DNA of 64,000 bases, taken from Paenibacillus sp. RUD330. Lineage in GTDB: Bacteria > Bacillota > Bacilli > Paenibacillales > Paenibacillaceae. The stretch covers positions 46,001 through 110,000 of the forward strand of contig NZ_CP022655.2 of assembly GCF_002243345.2 (NCBI RefSeq), read 5' to 3'. The notes under the pieces were generated by a model. That model searched no databases and was not told the origin of the DNA. It saw only the letters and a list, made by a program, of their open reading frames with translations. Position 1 is the stretch's first letter; the number at the start of each line of letters is the position of its first letter. The translations under genes were made by a program, and so were the position numbers. Positions 49,178 to 59,066 of this stretch are shown here, piece by piece.

Positions 49178-50803
49178 ATGATACCTAGATATTTAGTCGA
49201 TCTGAATCTCGACGAGCTGCCTGTCGTGGAGAAAGATGTCATCGTCATCGGGGCCGGCATTGCCGGTCTTTTTACCGCTATACGGGCCAGCGAACGGAAC
49301 TCGGTCCTGATGATCACCAAGAAATCGCTCATGGACAGCAACACTCGCTACGCGCAGGGAGGCATCGCCGCCGTCATCTCCGACGAGGATTCTCCCGACT
49401 TCCATCTGGAGGATACGCTCGTGGCCGGCGCCGGATTATGCGACCGCGACGCTGTGGAGGTGCTGGTGCATGAAGGGCCCAAGGGCGTGCGCAGCCTGAT
49501 CGGCATGGGCACCCAATTCGACCTGGAGAACGGGGAGTTCGCCCTGACGAAGGAGGGCGCGCACAGCCAGCGGCGCATCCTGCACGCCAACGGCGACGCG
49601 ACCGGCTTCGAGATCGTCCGCGCCTTGTCGGAGAAGGCGATGGCAGCCGAGAGGATCGAGGTTTGGGACGACCATTTCGCCATCGATCTCATCACGCGTG
49701 ACAATGAATGCTGCGGCGCTCTTGTGCAGAAGCCGGACGGCAGCCGGGTGTTCGTGCGCGGCAAGGCGACGATTCTGTGCACCGGCGGCACGGGACAGAT
49801 GTTCCGGTATACGACCAATCCGGAAGTGGCGACCGGAGACGGCGTCGCAATGGCTTATCGTGCCGGAGCCTACATAAGGGATATGGAATTCATCCAGTTC
49901 CATCCGACAACGCTTTGTTACCCGGGCGCGCCCCGCTTCCTCATCTCGGAGGCCGTCCGCGGAGAAGGGGCCGTTCTGCGCAACATCCGCGGCGACCGCT
50001 TCATGGAGCGCTACCATCCGCAGCTGGAGCTGGCCCCTCGCGACGTCGTGGCCAATGCCATCGTCAGCGAGTTGGAGCAGACGCGGTCGACGTTCGTCTA
50101 TCTGGACGTGACGCATGAGTCGGAGGAGATGATCCGCCACCGGTTCCCGACGATCTACGAAACCTGCCTGCAATACGGGCTCGATCTGACGACGGACTGG
50201 ATTCCGGTCGCTCCGGCGGCTCATTATACGATGGGCGGCGTCAAGACCGATCTGAACGGAGAGACGAACCTCTCCCGCCTCTTCGCCTGCGGCGAAGTGT
50301 CTTCGACCGGGGTGCATGGCGCGAACCGGCTGGCGAGCAACTCGCTGTCGGAGGCGATCGTGTTCGGGCGCCGCATCATCCACCGCATCGAGGAGCTGCC
50401 GCCGCTTGAGGGCGCGGTTCATGTACGGGAAGAAAAGGAAGAGCATAGCGCCATTTCGCGGCAGGCGGTCGTGGAGAAGCGGCTCAAGCTGCAGAAGGTC
50501 ATGGTTCGTTATGTCGGCTTGCGCCGCAGCTCGGACAGCCTCGCCCAAGGGCTTGTCGAGCTGAAGAGGCAATTGCCGTTCCTTTCGTCGGTCATGGCCA
50601 AATGGGAAGATTTCGAGTTCGCCAATCTGCTGACCATCTCCATGCTGACCGCAGAGTCCGCGGCTGCCCGCGAGGAAAGCCGCGGCGCGCATTACCGGGT
50701 GGACCATCCTCAGCGGGATGACCGCAATTGGCGCAAACATACGGTTCTGCACCGAGTGCAGGGCATTACGGAGGAATCGGTATATGATGGATCAGCGATT
50801 TGA
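49178..50803 (+). CDS. nadB: L-aspartate oxidase NadB
   Basis: A 541-residue FAD enzyme that oxidises L-aspartate to iminoaspartate for NadA. FAD-binding VIVIGAGIAGLFTAIRA, NTRYAQGGIAAV, and the fumarate reductase-like HTRG equivalent (HANGDATGFEIV, YHPQLELAPRDVVA, HYTMGGVKTD, GVHGANRLASNSLSEAIVFG) are all present. GGAGGAG precedes the ATG. It overlaps nadC by 20 bases. Confidence 0.96.
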   Translation: MIPRYLVDLNLDELPVVEKDVIVIGAGIAGLFTAIRASERNSVLMITKKSLMDSNTRYAQGGIAAVISDEDSPDFHLEDTLVAGAGLCDRDAVEVLVHEGPKGVRSLIGMGTQFDLENGEFALTKEGAHSQRRILHANGDATGFEIVRALSEKAMAAERIEVWDDHFAIDLITRDNECCGALVQKPDGSRVFVRGKATILCTGGTGQMFRYTTNPEVATGDGVAMAYRAGAYIRDMEFIQFHPTTLCYPGAPRFLISEAVRGEGAVLRNIRGDRFMERYHPQLELAPRDVVANAIVSELEQTRSTFVYLDVTHESEEMIRHRFPTIYETCLQYGLDLTTDWIPVAPAAHYTMGGVKTDLNGETNLSRLFACGEVSSTGVHGANRLASNSLSEAIVFGRRIIHRIEELPPLEGAVHVREEKEEHSAISRQAVVEKRLKLQKVMVRYVGLRRSSDSLAQGLVELKRQLPFLSSVMAKWEDFEFANLLTISMLTAESAAAREESRGAHYRVDHPQRDDRNWRKHTVLHRVQGITEESVYDGSAI

Positions 50804-51680
50804 GGCCGACCTAGGCCTCGGCGGTTATGATAAAAGTCTTCGGGACAGCATTCAAAGCTGGCTGGCCGAGGATATCGGCACCGGGGATGTGACGACCCGC
50901 ACGACGATTCCGGCCGGCAGCGTCATGAAAGCCGTCATCCACGTCAAGGAGGACGGCATTATCGCCGGCTTGCCCGTCGCGCAGACCGTCTTCTCCGTCG
51001 TCGATCCGTCCCTTGCCTTCACGGCCCATGTGCAGGATGGCGACCGGGTTGAGGCCGGCACGGTCATCGCGGAAGTGGAAGGCAGCACGCACAGCATCCT
51101 GACGGGCGAGCGCCTCGCGCTCAATCTGATGCAGCGATTGTCGGGCATTGCGACCAAGACGAGCCGCTTTGTCAATATCCTGGACGGGCTTCCGACGCGT
51201 CTGGTCGACACCCGCAAGACGACTCCGGGCCACCGGATGCTGGAGAAGTACGCCGTCCGCGTCGGCGGCGGAGCCAATCACCGCTTCGGCTTGTACGACG
51301 CCGTCATGATCAAGGACAACCATATCAAGGGAGCGGGCGGCATCACGGCGGCCGTGACCGCGTCCCGTGCCGCCATCCCGCACACGATGAAGATCGAGGT
51401 CGAGACGGAATCGTTGGAGCAGGTCGGCGAAGCCTTGGACTGCGGCGCGGACATCATCATGCTCGACAATATGAAGCCGGAGCTCATGGCGGAGGCTGTC
51501 CGCCTGATCAAGAGCCGTTCTCCCCATGTCCTGACGGAAGCGTCGGGCGGGGTGCGGCTGGATACGATCCGGGCCATCGCCGAGACCGGCGTGGACATCA
51601 TTTCCGTCGGAGCCCTCACGTATTCGTTCGAAGCTCTCGATATCAGCCTCGACCTGGGCGGCAAGAAGGGGAGGTCGTAA
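50784..51680 (+). CDS. nadC: Nicotinate-nucleotide pyrophosphorylase NadC
   Basis: A 298-residue quinolinate phosphoribosyltransferase giving nicotinate mononucleotide. Motifs: WLAEDIGTGDVTTRTTIP, LNLMQRLSGIAT, DTRKTTPGHRMLEKYAVRVG and ASGGVRLDTIRAIAETGVDI. GGAGG 9 bases before the ATG at 50784 fixes the start inside the end of nadB. It is followed four bases later by coaX, so NAD and CoA synthesis genes are probably cotranscribed. Confidence 0.96.
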   Translation: MMDQRFEADLGLGGYDKSLRDSIQSWLAEDIGTGDVTTRTTIPAGSVMKAVIHVKEDGIIAGLPVAQTVFSVVDPSLAFTAHVQDGDRVEAGTVIAEVEGSTHSILTGERLALNLMQRLSGIATKTSRFVNILDGLPTRLVDTRKTTPGHRMLEKYAVRVGGGANHRFGLYDAVMIKDNHIKGAGGITAAVTASRAAIPHTMKIEVETESLEQVGEALDCGADIIMLDNMKPELMAEAVRLIKSRSPHVLTEASGGVRLDTIRAIAETGVDIISVGALTYSFEALDISLDLGGKKGRS

Positions 51681-51683
51681 GCC

Positions 51684-52460
51684 GTGATTGTCGTCATCGA
51701 CGTAGGCAATACGAATATCGTGCTCGGCATCTACCGCGGACAGGAGCTGCTCCATCACTGGCGCATGAGCACCAACCGCTCGGCGACGAGCGACGAGTAC
51801 GGCATGATGGTGTACAACTTCTTCCAGTTCGCCGGCATCTCCATCGATGCCATCGACGGAGTCGTCGTCTCTTCGGTCGTGCCGCCGCTCATGAGGACGC
51901 TGGAGCAGCTGTCGGTCAACTACCTTCGGCACTCCCCTCTTGTCATCGGTCCCGGCATCAAGACGGGTCTCAACATCCGGTACGAGAATCCGCGCGAGGT
52001 CGGAGCGGACCGCATCGTGAATTCTGTCGCCGGCATCGAGAAATACGGCTCGCCGCTCATCGTCGTCGATTTCGGGACGGCGACGACCTTCGATTACATC
52101 GATCCGAGCGGCGCTTATCTGGGCGGCGCCATCGTGCCGGGCATCGGCATCTCGACGGAAGCGCTCTACCAGAAAGCGGCCAAGCTGCCGCGCATCGAGC
52201 TTGTCCGGCCGCGCAGCGTCATCGGCCGCAATCCGGTGACATCAATGCAGGCCGGCATCATTTTCGGCTATGCCGGACAGGTGGACGGCATCGTTCGCCG
52301 GATCCGCCAGGAGTTCGGGACCGACCCGCGCGTCATCGCGACGGGAGGCCTGGCCGACATGATCGCGGCGGAATCGGAGACGATCGAGAAGGTGGACCAG
52401 CTGCTCACGCTCGAAGGGCTGCGCATCATTTATGAGCGCAACCAGGACCAGCATGGTTAA
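51684..52460 (+). CDS. coaX: Type III pantothenate kinase CoaX
   Basis: A 258-residue kinase of the ASKHA fold doing the first step of CoA synthesis. The N-terminal phosphate loop [12 protein letters not shown], then [22 protein letters not shown] and [11 protein letters not shown] are diagnostic. GTG start with AAGGGGAGG upstream. Type III kinases are not feedback-inhibited by CoA and are common in bacilli. Position before hslO is as in B. subtilis. Confidence 0.96.
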   Translation: MIVVIDVGNTNIVLGIYRGQELLHHWRMSTNRSATSDEYGMMVYNFFQFAGISIDAIDGVVVSSVVPPLMRTLEQLSVNYLRHSPLVIGPGIKTGLNIRYENPREVGADRIVNSVAGIEKYGSPLIVVDFGTATTFDYIDPSGAYLGGAIVPGIGISTEALYQKAAKLPRIELVRPRSVIGRNPVTSMQAGIIFGYAGQVDGIVRRIRQEFGTDPRVIATGGLADMIAAESETIEKVDQLLTLEGLRIIYERNQDQHG

Positions 52461-52566
52461 TGAAGTCAGAGTAAGAGCAAATTGAGATCGTATTCAGCGC
52501 ATCGACTGAAATCTTGAGCATCAACGGCATGGAAGAAACCAACAGAGGACAAGGAGGGATTCATTG

Positions 52567-53484
52567 ATGAGCGATTACAAGGAAGGAACCCGCGAGGGCG
52601 ACTATCTCGTCCGGGGAACGGCATGGGGCGGCAAAGTCCGCGTATTCGCCGCGCGCACGACCGAGCTGGTCGGCGAGCTGCAGCGGCGTCACGGAACCTA
52701 CCCGACCGCTTCCGCAGCGCTGGGACGCACAGCGACGATCGGGGCGATGATGGGCATGATGCTCAAGGGCGAGGAGAAGCTGACGCTTCAGGTCAAGGGC
52801 GACGGTCCGATCGGCCAGATCGTCGTTGATGCCAACGCCAAAGGCGAGGTGCGCGGTTATGTCGACAATCCGGAGGCGCATGTGCCGAGCAATTCGCTCG
52901 GCAAGCTCGATGTGGCTGGCGTCGTCGGTACGACGGGATTTGTCCATGTCACCAAGGATCTAGGCCTCAAGGAGCCTTATCGCGGCAGCGTTCCGATCGT
53001 CTCCGGCGAGCTGGGCGAGGATTTCACCTATTACTTCGCCTCCTCCGAGCAGACGCCTTCGGCGGTCGGAGTGGGCGTGCTGGTGGACGTGGACGGAAAG
53101 GTCCTGCATGCAGGAGGCTTCATCCTCCAGCTGCTGCCGGGCTTGACCGATGAGGAGATCGGGCGGCTCGAGACCGCTCTGGGCGGGCTGCCGCATGTCA
53201 CGGCCCTTCTGGATCAGGGAGAGACCCCGGAAGAAATTCTGCGGTGGGTCGTCGGCGACGAGCTGACTGTGCACGAGACGATGGACGTGAAGTTCGTCTG
53301 CCAGTGCTCTCCGGAGAAGGTGGAGCAGACGCTGATCAGCATGGGCGAAGCCGAGCTGAGGAACCTGATCGAAGAGGAAGGATCGGCGGAGGTCGTCTGC
53401 CACTTCTGCAACGAGGCCTACAGATTCGACAAGCCTCATCTGGAAAGGCTGCTTCAAGAAGCCACCGCCGGCAAGAACGGGTAA
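52567..53484 (+). CDS. hslO: Redox-regulated chaperone Hsp33
   Basis: A 305-residue holdase. N-terminal substrate domain (YLVRGTAWGGKVRVFAARTT, HGTYPTASAALGRT) and C-terminal zinc switch with cysteines in FVCQCS and VVCHFC. Oxidation releases zinc, forms disulphides and switches on the chaperone in oxidative or bleach stress. AAGGAGG 9-10 bases before the ATG at 52567 is preferred over the TTG just upstream. Length normal. Confidence 0.96.
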   Translation: MSDYKEGTREGDYLVRGTAWGGKVRVFAARTTELVGELQRRHGTYPTASAALGRTATIGAMMGMMLKGEEKLTLQVKGDGPIGQIVVDANAKGEVRGYVDNPEAHVPSNSLGKLDVAGVVGTTGFVHVTKDLGLKEPYRGSVPIVSGELGEDFTYYFASSEQTPSAVGVGVLVDVDGKVLHAGGFILQLLPGLTDEEIGRLETALGGLPHVTALLDQGETPEEILRWVVGDELTVHETMDVKFVCQCSPEKVEQTLISMGEAELRNLIEEEGSAEVVCHFCNEAYRFDKPHLERLLQEATAGKNG

Positions 53485-53498
53485 GGGAAGACTGGCAT

Positions 53499-54461
53499 AT
53501 GGGCAAGGACAAAATGCTCAAGGGAATCATCGGCTTGCAGGCGGTCTGCATGATCGTGCTCGCCGTTTTTGTTGTTCTCCAGCAGCTTCCCGAGTCGGCT
53601 CCCGCATCGGGCGACATGCCTGGAGCGGGAGCCGGAGGCTCGGACGGCGAAGCGGCTGTCGTCGGGGACCAGGCGATTCGGAATTCGGACTGGGTGGAGC
53701 ATCTCAAGAAGCAGTACGGAGACAGCGTGCTCAGGATGCTGATGCTGCGCAGCGCGCTGGACCAGGAGAGCGCCAAGGGAAGCCTGGAGGTGTCGGCCGA
53801 GGAGATCCAGTCGGAGCTGGCTTCCCAGATGGAAGGCTACGAGGACGAGAACGCCTTCTACCGGGAAATGAAGGAGCAGCTCGGCATGAGCCGGGATGAC
53901 GTATGGAGCGACGTCATGTACCGCCTGCTTCTGGAAAAGTGGATGACGCGCGGCATTGAGGTTCCGGACAAGGAAGTAGACGCTTATATGAAGGAGCATG
54001 AGGCAGAGCTCTCCCCTTCCTCGCGCCTGCATCTTCGCTGGATCGTCCTTCCGGACTCGGACAAGGCCTCTGCGGTGCTGGATGAGCTGGAGCAGGGGTC
54101 CGGCTTCGAGGAGCTGGCGCAGCGGGAATCGCTGGATGAAGGCACGGCTTCGAACGGCGGAGATCTCGGCCTGATCGACGAGCGGGATCCATTCCTCGAC
54201 CCGGGGGCGGCCAAGGCGGCCGCCGGCCTGCAGCCCGGCGACATCGCAGGTCCCGTGGAGGTGGCCGGCGGTTATGCGGTCATTGAGCTGCTGGAGCGGA
54301 TCACGCCGCCGGACCCTGGCAAGGCCGCCATCCGCGAGCGGGTCAAGCGCATGATCGCCCTGGACGAAGCGGGATCCCTGAAGGATGGAGAAGAGAAGCT
54401 TCTTAAGCGCTATCAGGCATCGGTGCTGCCGGATCCGTCATCGGAGCCGACCAAAGGATAG
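53499..54461 (+). CDS. yacD: PrsA-like membrane-anchored peptidyl-prolyl isomerase (YacD)
   Basis: 320 residues: a short N-terminus, a membrane helix LQAVCMIVLAVFVVLQQL without lipobox, an N-terminal SurA/PrsA-like helical part, and one parvulin (rotamase) domain (~165-270: LHLRWIVLPDSDKASAVLDE, SNGGDLGLIDERDPFLDPGA, VEVAGGYAVIELLER). It probably helps exported proteins fold at the membrane surface. AGGGAAG about 9 bases upstream is a modest ribosome-binding site. It sits between hslO and cysK as yacD does in B. subtilis. Confidence 0.87.
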   Translation: MGKDKMLKGIIGLQAVCMIVLAVFVVLQQLPESAPASGDMPGAGAGGSDGEAAVVGDQAIRNSDWVEHLKKQYGDSVLRMLMLRSALDQESAKGSLEVSAEEIQSELASQMEGYEDENAFYREMKEQLGMSRDDVWSDVMYRLLLEKWMTRGIEVPDKEVDAYMKEHEAELSPSSRLHLRWIVLPDSDKASAVLDELEQGSGFEELAQRESLDEGTASNGGDLGLIDERDPFLDPGAAKAAAGLQPGDIAGPVEVAGGYAVIELLERITPPDPGKAAIRERVKRMIALDEAGSLKDGEEKLLKRYQASVLPDPSSEPTKG

Positions 54462-54500
54462 CGGAATGACGATACGTTCATGCTGTCCTCCGCGATTCTA

Positions 54501-54530
54501 TTGACAAGGGCCGAAAGGCCTTGTTAAGAT
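54501..54530 (+). promoter_or_regulatory. cysK promoter
   Basis: Perfect -35 TTGACA, an 18-base spacer holding the inverted repeat AAGGGCCGAAAGGCCTT, and a -10 TAAGAT. Confidence 0.65.
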
Positions 54531-54547
54531 AGAAACAGCTAATAACC

Positions 54548-54566
54548 TACTATTTTAGTCGGAATA
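54548..54566. promoter_or_regulatory. Candidate Rrf2/CymR-type operator before cysK
   Basis: TACTATTTTAGTCGGAATA lies just downstream of the promoter and contains the palindrome ACTATTTTAGT. It resembles, from memory, Rrf2-family (CymR) sites found before cysteine genes; the recalled consensus is not exact. Confidence 0.35.
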
Positions 54567-54587
54567 TAGATGAGGAGGCAGTTGACT

Positions 54588-55529
54588 ATGGCCAGAATTG
54601 TGCAGAATGTAACCGAACTGATCGGAGATACGCCGCTTGTCCGCTTGAACCGCTTGGTGCCGGAGGGAAGCGCCGAAGTGTACGTGAAGCTGGAGTATCA
54701 GAACCCGGGCTCCAGCGTCAAGGACCGCATCGCCATCAGCATGATCAACGTTGCGGAAGAGCAAGGTCTGATCCAGCCGGGCGTGACGACAATCGTCGAA
54801 CCGACGAGCGGCAACACAGGTATCGGCCTGGCCATGGTTGCTGCAGCCAAGGGCTATCGTTCCGTGCTCGTCATGCCGGAGACGATGAGCCTTGAGCGCC
54901 GCAACCTGCTTCGCGCTTACGGCGCGGAGCTGGTGCTGACGCCTGGAGCGGAAGGAATGAACGGCGCCGTCAAGAAGGCGGAGCAGCTGGCGGAGGAGAA
55001 CGAGAACTACTTCATCCCGCAGCAGTTCAAGAACCCGGCCAACGTCAAGGTCCACCGCGAGACGACGGGACCTGAGATCGTCGAGGCGATCAACGGCTAC
55101 GACGGCAAGCTGGACGCATTCGTAGCGGGCATCGGCACCGGCGGCACGATCAGCGGCACGGGCGAAGTGCTGCGCAAGAACTTCCCGAACATCCACATCG
55201 TCGCGGTCGAGCCTGCGGCCTCCCCGCTGCTGTCCGGCGGCAAGCCGGGCGGCCACAAGATCCAGGGCATCGGCGCCAACTTCATTCCGGACATCCTGGA
55301 TCGCGAGATCTACGATGAGGTCATTACGGTCGAGAACGAGGAAGCCTTCGAGTATGCGCGCCGCGCTGCCAAGGAAGAAGGCCTGCTCGTCGGCATCAGC
55401 TCCGGCGCAGCCATCTCCGCCGCGCTGCAGGTCGCCAAGAAGCTGGGCCCGGGCAAGCGCGTCATCGCTATCGTGCCGAGCAACGGCGAGCGCTACCTGA
55501 GCACGCCGCTGTTCAACTTCGAGAACTAG
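54588..55529 (+). CDS. cysK: Cysteine synthase A (O-acetylserine sulfhydrylase)
   Basis: A 313-residue PLP enzyme making L-cysteine from O-acetylserine and sulfide. PLP-binding Lys45 lies in SSVKDRIA; other motifs are [34 protein letters not shown] and [19 protein letters not shown] 9 bases before the ATG fixes the start. In bacilli CysK also acts with the repressor CymR to sense cysteine status, which fits the operator-like site upstream. Single gene between its own promoter and a terminator. Confidence 0.97.
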   Translation: MARIVQNVTELIGDTPLVRLNRLVPEGSAEVYVKLEYQNPGSSVKDRIAISMINVAEEQGLIQPGVTTIVEPTSGNTGIGLAMVAAAKGYRSVLVMPETMSLERRNLLRAYGAELVLTPGAEGMNGAVKKAEQLAEENENYFIPQQFKNPANVKVHRETTGPEIVEAINGYDGKLDAFVAGIGTGGTISGTGEVLRKNFPNIHIVAVEPAASPLLSGGKPGGHKIQGIGANFIPDILDREIYDEVITVENEEAFEYARRAAKEEGLLVGISSGAAISAALQVAKKLGPGKRVIAIVPSNGERYLSTPLFNFEN

Positions 55530-55588
55530 GTTCCGGATAACACGAAGGCTCGCCGACGATCGGAGGCGGAGGCTTCATGCAGGGCAAG

Positions 55589-55631
55589 CCGTTCCGACGC
55601 CATCTCTACCGATGGCGCGGGGCGGTTTTTT
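55589..55631 (+). terminator. Rho-independent terminator after cysK
   Basis: CGCCATC/GATGGCG forms the core stem with outer CCG/CGG pairing, followed by T6. Confidence 0.85.
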
Positions 55632-55738
55632 CATGGCCGGAAACGCCATCCCGCAGAGGAGGGGTTCCGTATTTTTCATGGCAAGCGCTTTCGGAGGCAA
55701 GCCGGTTTCCATCAGGGTGAAATGGGGTCTTTTTCAGC

Positions 55739-55767
55739 TTGATTTTGCCCTATCAAAAGGATACGAT
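55739..55767 (+). promoter_or_regulatory. Probable promoter of the pab-fol operon
   Basis: TTGATT, a 17-base spacer and TACGAT, about 25 bases before the pabB start. Each hexamer has four of six matches. Confidence 0.45.
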
Positions 55768-55792
55768 CAGTCGATAGAGAAGAGGACGAAGC

Positions 55793-57445
55793 ATGAACGG
55801 GGGAAGCGGGGCCATGGCAGAGATCATCGGATGCACGTCTTGGGAGCGGTGGGAATCTTGGCTGGGCGGGGAGAAGAGGTACACGACTCTGCCGGTGCTG
55901 GCCAGCCTGCGGCTGCCGGAGAAGGGCCTGCTGCCGGAATCCTGGGAAGCGATGTGGCTGGAGGCGGGGCCGTGCTCGATCGTCCTGGAGAGCGGCAAAA
56001 GCGGAAGGTACACCTATATGGGACGGCGGCCAGCCGAGCTGCTGCAGGGCAAGGGAGGTCATGCCGAACAGCTACGGCTTCGAACCGGAGAGGATGGCCG
56101 GCCGGCAGACTACGAGCTGGTCGAGCGCTTCGAGGCCGCTCCGCTGGAGGCGGTCAGGCGCTGGATGCGAGGCTCGGAAGGACCGAGGCTTCCTGCGGAA
56201 GAAGGTCCGGCATGGACCGGAGGCATCGGCGGCTTCTGGGGTTATGACATCATCCGCTCCATCGAGCGTCTCCCGGAGCTGGCCGAAGACGATCTCGGCT
56301 TGCCGGACTATCTGTTCATGCGGCTGGACGAGCTGTGGATCGTCGACCGCAAGGAGCGGCTGCTGTACGCCTCGGTGCATGTCCCGCTGGCCGGCCAAGC
56401 CGATGCAGGCGCCATAAGGGCCGCATACGATGCGGCGGTCATCCGGGCGGAAGAAATGCTTCGGGAATGGGCGGACTGGAGCGCCTCATCCGGTGCGGCA
56501 GCGGAGCTTGCGGATTCCCGCCGCCAGCTTCTGGAGCGGGAGGGGGACGGCTCGGCCCCTCCTTTCGCGGATGTGCCGGAAGGGGCCGCGAGCCCGTTCC
56601 TCAAGGACCGCTATATGAATGCTGTCCGCCGGATCCAGGATTACATCGCGGCGGGCGACGTCTTTCAAGTCAATCTCTCGCTCAGGCAGCAGTGCCGGAC
56701 GGAGACGTCTCCGGAAGAGCTGTACGAATGGCTTCGGCTCATCAATCCTTCTCCTTATATGGGCTTGCTCCGCACGCCGGCCTTTCAGCTGGTGTCCGCT
56801 TCGCCGGAGCTGCTCGTCGAGATGAAGGACGGGCGGCTGGCCACGCGTCCGATCGCGGGGACAAGACGGCGCGGGCGCACTCCGGAGGAGGACGCGGCGA
56901 TGGAGCGGGAGCTTAGAGCGAGCGAGAAGGAGACCGCCGAGCATATCATGCTCGTCGACCTGGAGCGCAACGATCTCGGGCGCGTGTCGAGTTATGGCAG
57001 CGTGCGGGTGGAGGAGCTGATGGCGGTGGAGCGGTACTCCCATGTCATGCATATGGCTTCCCAGGTGGAAGGCCGTCTTGCCGAAGGGCTTGATGCATTC
57101 GATGTCATCTCCGGCGTGTTTCCCGGGGGAACGATTACCGGCGCCCCCAAAATCCGCACGATGGAAATCATCGAGGAGCTGGAACCGGTGCGCCGTGGTC
57201 CGTATACGGGCTCGATGGGCTGGATTGACTACAGCGGGGATATGGAATTTAATATTATTATCCGCACGATGGCCGTCGTGGACGGCCAAGTGCATATCCA
57301 GGCCGGGGCCGGCATTGTAATCGACTCCGACCCCGAGCGGGAATACAAGGAATCCATCAGCAAGGCAAGAGCGCTGTGGCGCGCTTTCCAATACGCGGAG
57401 CTGCACCGTGCCGCGGATGCCGCGCCGGCATCCGACACCAACTGA
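55793..57445 (+). CDS. pabB: Aminodeoxychorismate synthase component I
   Basis: 550-residue chorismate-utilising enzyme. The catalytic half has YMNAVRRIQDYIAAGDVFQV, LRRL-equivalent RLINPSPYMGLL, PIAGTRRRGRTPEED, HIMLVDLERNDLGRV, FPGGTITGAPKIRTMEIIEE and GAGIVIDSDPEREY. It combines with the PabA glutaminase to make aminodeoxychorismate for folate. The PIAGT motif has Ala where E. coli PabB has the active-site Lys (PIKGT); gene context with pabA, pabC and fol genes nonetheless argues for PabB over TrpE. ATG 55793 follows GAGGACGAAGC; a second ATG at 55814 is also possible. Confidence 0.9.
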   Translation: MNGGSGAMAEIIGCTSWERWESWLGGEKRYTTLPVLASLRLPEKGLLPESWEAMWLEAGPCSIVLESGKSGRYTYMGRRPAELLQGKGGHAEQLRLRTGEDGRPADYELVERFEAAPLEAVRRWMRGSEGPRLPAEEGPAWTGGIGGFWGYDIIRSIERLPELAEDDLGLPDYLFMRLDELWIVDRKERLLYASVHVPLAGQADAGAIRAAYDAAVIRAEEMLREWADWSASSGAAAELADSRRQLLEREGDGSAPPFADVPEGAASPFLKDRYMNAVRRIQDYIAAGDVFQVNLSLRQQCRTETSPEELYEWLRLINPSPYMGLLRTPAFQLVSASPELLVEMKDGRLATRPIAGTRRRGRTPEEDAAMERELRASEKETAEHIMLVDLERNDLGRVSSYGSVRVEELMAVERYSHVMHMASQVEGRLAEGLDAFDVISGVFPGGTITGAPKIRTMEIIEELEPVRRGPYTGSMGWIDYSGDMEFNIIIRTMAVVDGQVHIQAGAGIVIDSDPEREYKESISKARALWRAFQYAELHRAADAAPASDTN

Positions 57446-57460
57446 CAGGGGGCTATCGAG

Positions 57461-58036
57461 ATGATTCTCGTACTCGACAATTACGATTCCTTCACGTACA
57501 ACCTCGTGCAGTACCTTGGCGAGCTGAACGAAGAGATCGTCGTGAAGCGCAATGACGAGATTACGCTGGAGGAGGTCGCGCGGCTGGCTCCGGATCACAT
57601 CCTGATCTCTCCGGGACCTTGCTCGCCGAACGAAGCCGGCATCAGCCTCGCTCTGATCGAGCGCTTCAAGGGCGAGATTCCGATCTTCGGCGTCTGCCTG
57701 GGGCACCAGGCGATCGGACAAGCCTTCGGAGGCGAAGTGGTGCGGGCGGAGCGGCTCATGCACGGCAAGACATCTCCGATCCTTCACGAGGGAAGGGGCG
57801 TATTCCGGGGCTTGCCGTCGCCGTTCACCGCTACCCGCTACCACTCCCTCATCGTGCGGCGCGAGACGCTGCCGGACGAGCTGGAGATCACGGCCGAGAC
57901 GGCCGAGGGCGAGATCATGGGCTTGCGGCACAAGAAATATGCCGTTGAAGGCGTGCAGTTCCATCCGGAATCCATCATTACGGAGAACGGATTGGCGCTG
58001 CTGCGCAACTTCCTGTCGGAGACGGCCGTTCGATGA
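57461..58036 (+). CDS. pabA: Aminodeoxychorismate/anthranilate synthase glutaminase subunit
   Basis: A 191-residue class I glutamine amidotransferase: oxyanion loop [12 protein letters not shown], nucleophile Cys in [16 protein letters not shown], and the His-x-Glu pair in VQFHPESI. It supplies ammonia to PabB and, in B. subtilis, also to anthranilate synthase. ACAGGGGG lies before the ATG. It overlaps pabC by four bases (ATGA). Confidence 0.96.
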   Translation: MILVLDNYDSFTYNLVQYLGELNEEIVVKRNDEITLEEVARLAPDHILISPGPCSPNEAGISLALIERFKGEIPIFGVCLGHQAIGQAFGGEVVRAERLMHGKTSPILHEGRGVFRGLPSPFTATRYHSLIVRRETLPDELEITAETAEGEIMGLRHKKYAVEGVQFHPESIITENGLALLRNFLSETAVR

Positions 58037-58950
58037 AGATTGGTTATAACGGATCCGTGGCCGATTCCGAAGATGTCCGCATCTCGGTTTTTGACCACGG
58101 ATTTTTATATGGAATGGGACTGTTCGAGACGTTCCGCACGTACGGCGGCGAGCCGTATTTGCTGGAGCGGCATCTGCGGCGGCTGGAGGAAGGCTGCATG
58201 CGTCTTCAGATCTCCTATCGGGCGGAGCCGGCTGCCATCCGCAGGCTGATCCGCGATGTGACGGCCGCCGCAGCCATCAACGGCGATGCCTATGTCCGCA
58301 TGACGGTGTCCGCCGGCGACGAAGGACTTGGCTTGCCGGCAGGGCCTTACACATCGCCTTCGGAGATCGTCATGGTCAAGAATCTTCCGCCCGCAGCTCC
58401 GGAGCTGCATGTCCGCGGACGCGAGCTGCGCCTGCTGGGGACGCCGCGGAATACGCCCGAGCTCGGCATTCGGATGAAGTCGCTGCATTACATGAACAGC
58501 ATTGCGGCCAAGCAGGAGCTGATGGCCTCCGGAGCTTCACCCGGATCCGAAGGGCTGATGCTTACTGCCGATGGATGGCTGGCGGAGGGGATCGTCAGCA
58601 ATCTGTTCTTCGTGTCGGGAGGCATCGTCCGCACGCCATCCCTGGAGACGGGGATCCTGCCCGGAATCACGCGCGGCCGCGTCATGGAGCTGGCGCGGGA
58701 AGCGGGGATGCCGGTCGAGGAAGGACTGTACCGGTGGGAGGATCTATTGGAGGCGGACGAGGTGTGGACGACCGGGTCGGTGCAGGAGCTGGTTCCCGTC
58801 GCCACGCTGGCTGACGGCTCGGGGAAGAACGCCCATCCGCGTGCAGGAGCGGCGGCGGGTCCGATATGCGGCAAGCTGCTGAGCCTGTACCGGGCCGATG
58901 CCCGGAGTAGCAGTCCAGGCTATTGGCTGCGGCCGGACAGACGATTCTGA
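58033..58950 (+). CDS. pabC: Aminodeoxychorismate lyase
   Basis: A 305-residue fold-type IV PLP enzyme that splits aminodeoxychorismate to p-aminobenzoate and pyruvate. Signature features: [23 protein letters not shown] Lys149 in [10 protein letters not shown], and [10 protein letters not shown]. The ATG overlaps the pabA stop. The last ~25 residues are a basic, Ser-rich tail not usual for the family. Neighbours make PabC more likely than a branched-chain or D-amino acid aminotransferase. Confidence 0.94.
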   Translation: MKIGYNGSVADSEDVRISVFDHGFLYGMGLFETFRTYGGEPYLLERHLRRLEEGCMRLQISYRAEPAAIRRLIRDVTAAAAINGDAYVRMTVSAGDEGLGLPAGPYTSPSEIVMVKNLPPAAPELHVRGRELRLLGTPRNTPELGIRMKSLHYMNSIAAKQELMASGASPGSEGLMLTADGWLAEGIVSNLFFVSGGIVRTPSLETGILPGITRGRVMELAREAGMPVEEGLYRWEDLLEADEVWTTGSVQELVPVATLADGSGKNAHPRAGAAAGPICGKLLSLYRADARSSSPGYWLRPDRRF

Positions 58951-59066
58951 CCGGACATCATCTCGATTGCGTATGCGAGGCTCCGGCAGACCCTGATCGG
59001 CAGACGTTGACCGTAGAATTCCGCAGGGATCATCCGGTCCATCATGTTTATATAGGAGGGGATTCG

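Noticed and set aside
58923-59066. 48-codon N-terminal extension of folP
   Set aside because: AGGAGGGG lies just before the ATG at 59067, and the extension is not part of dihydropteroate synthases.
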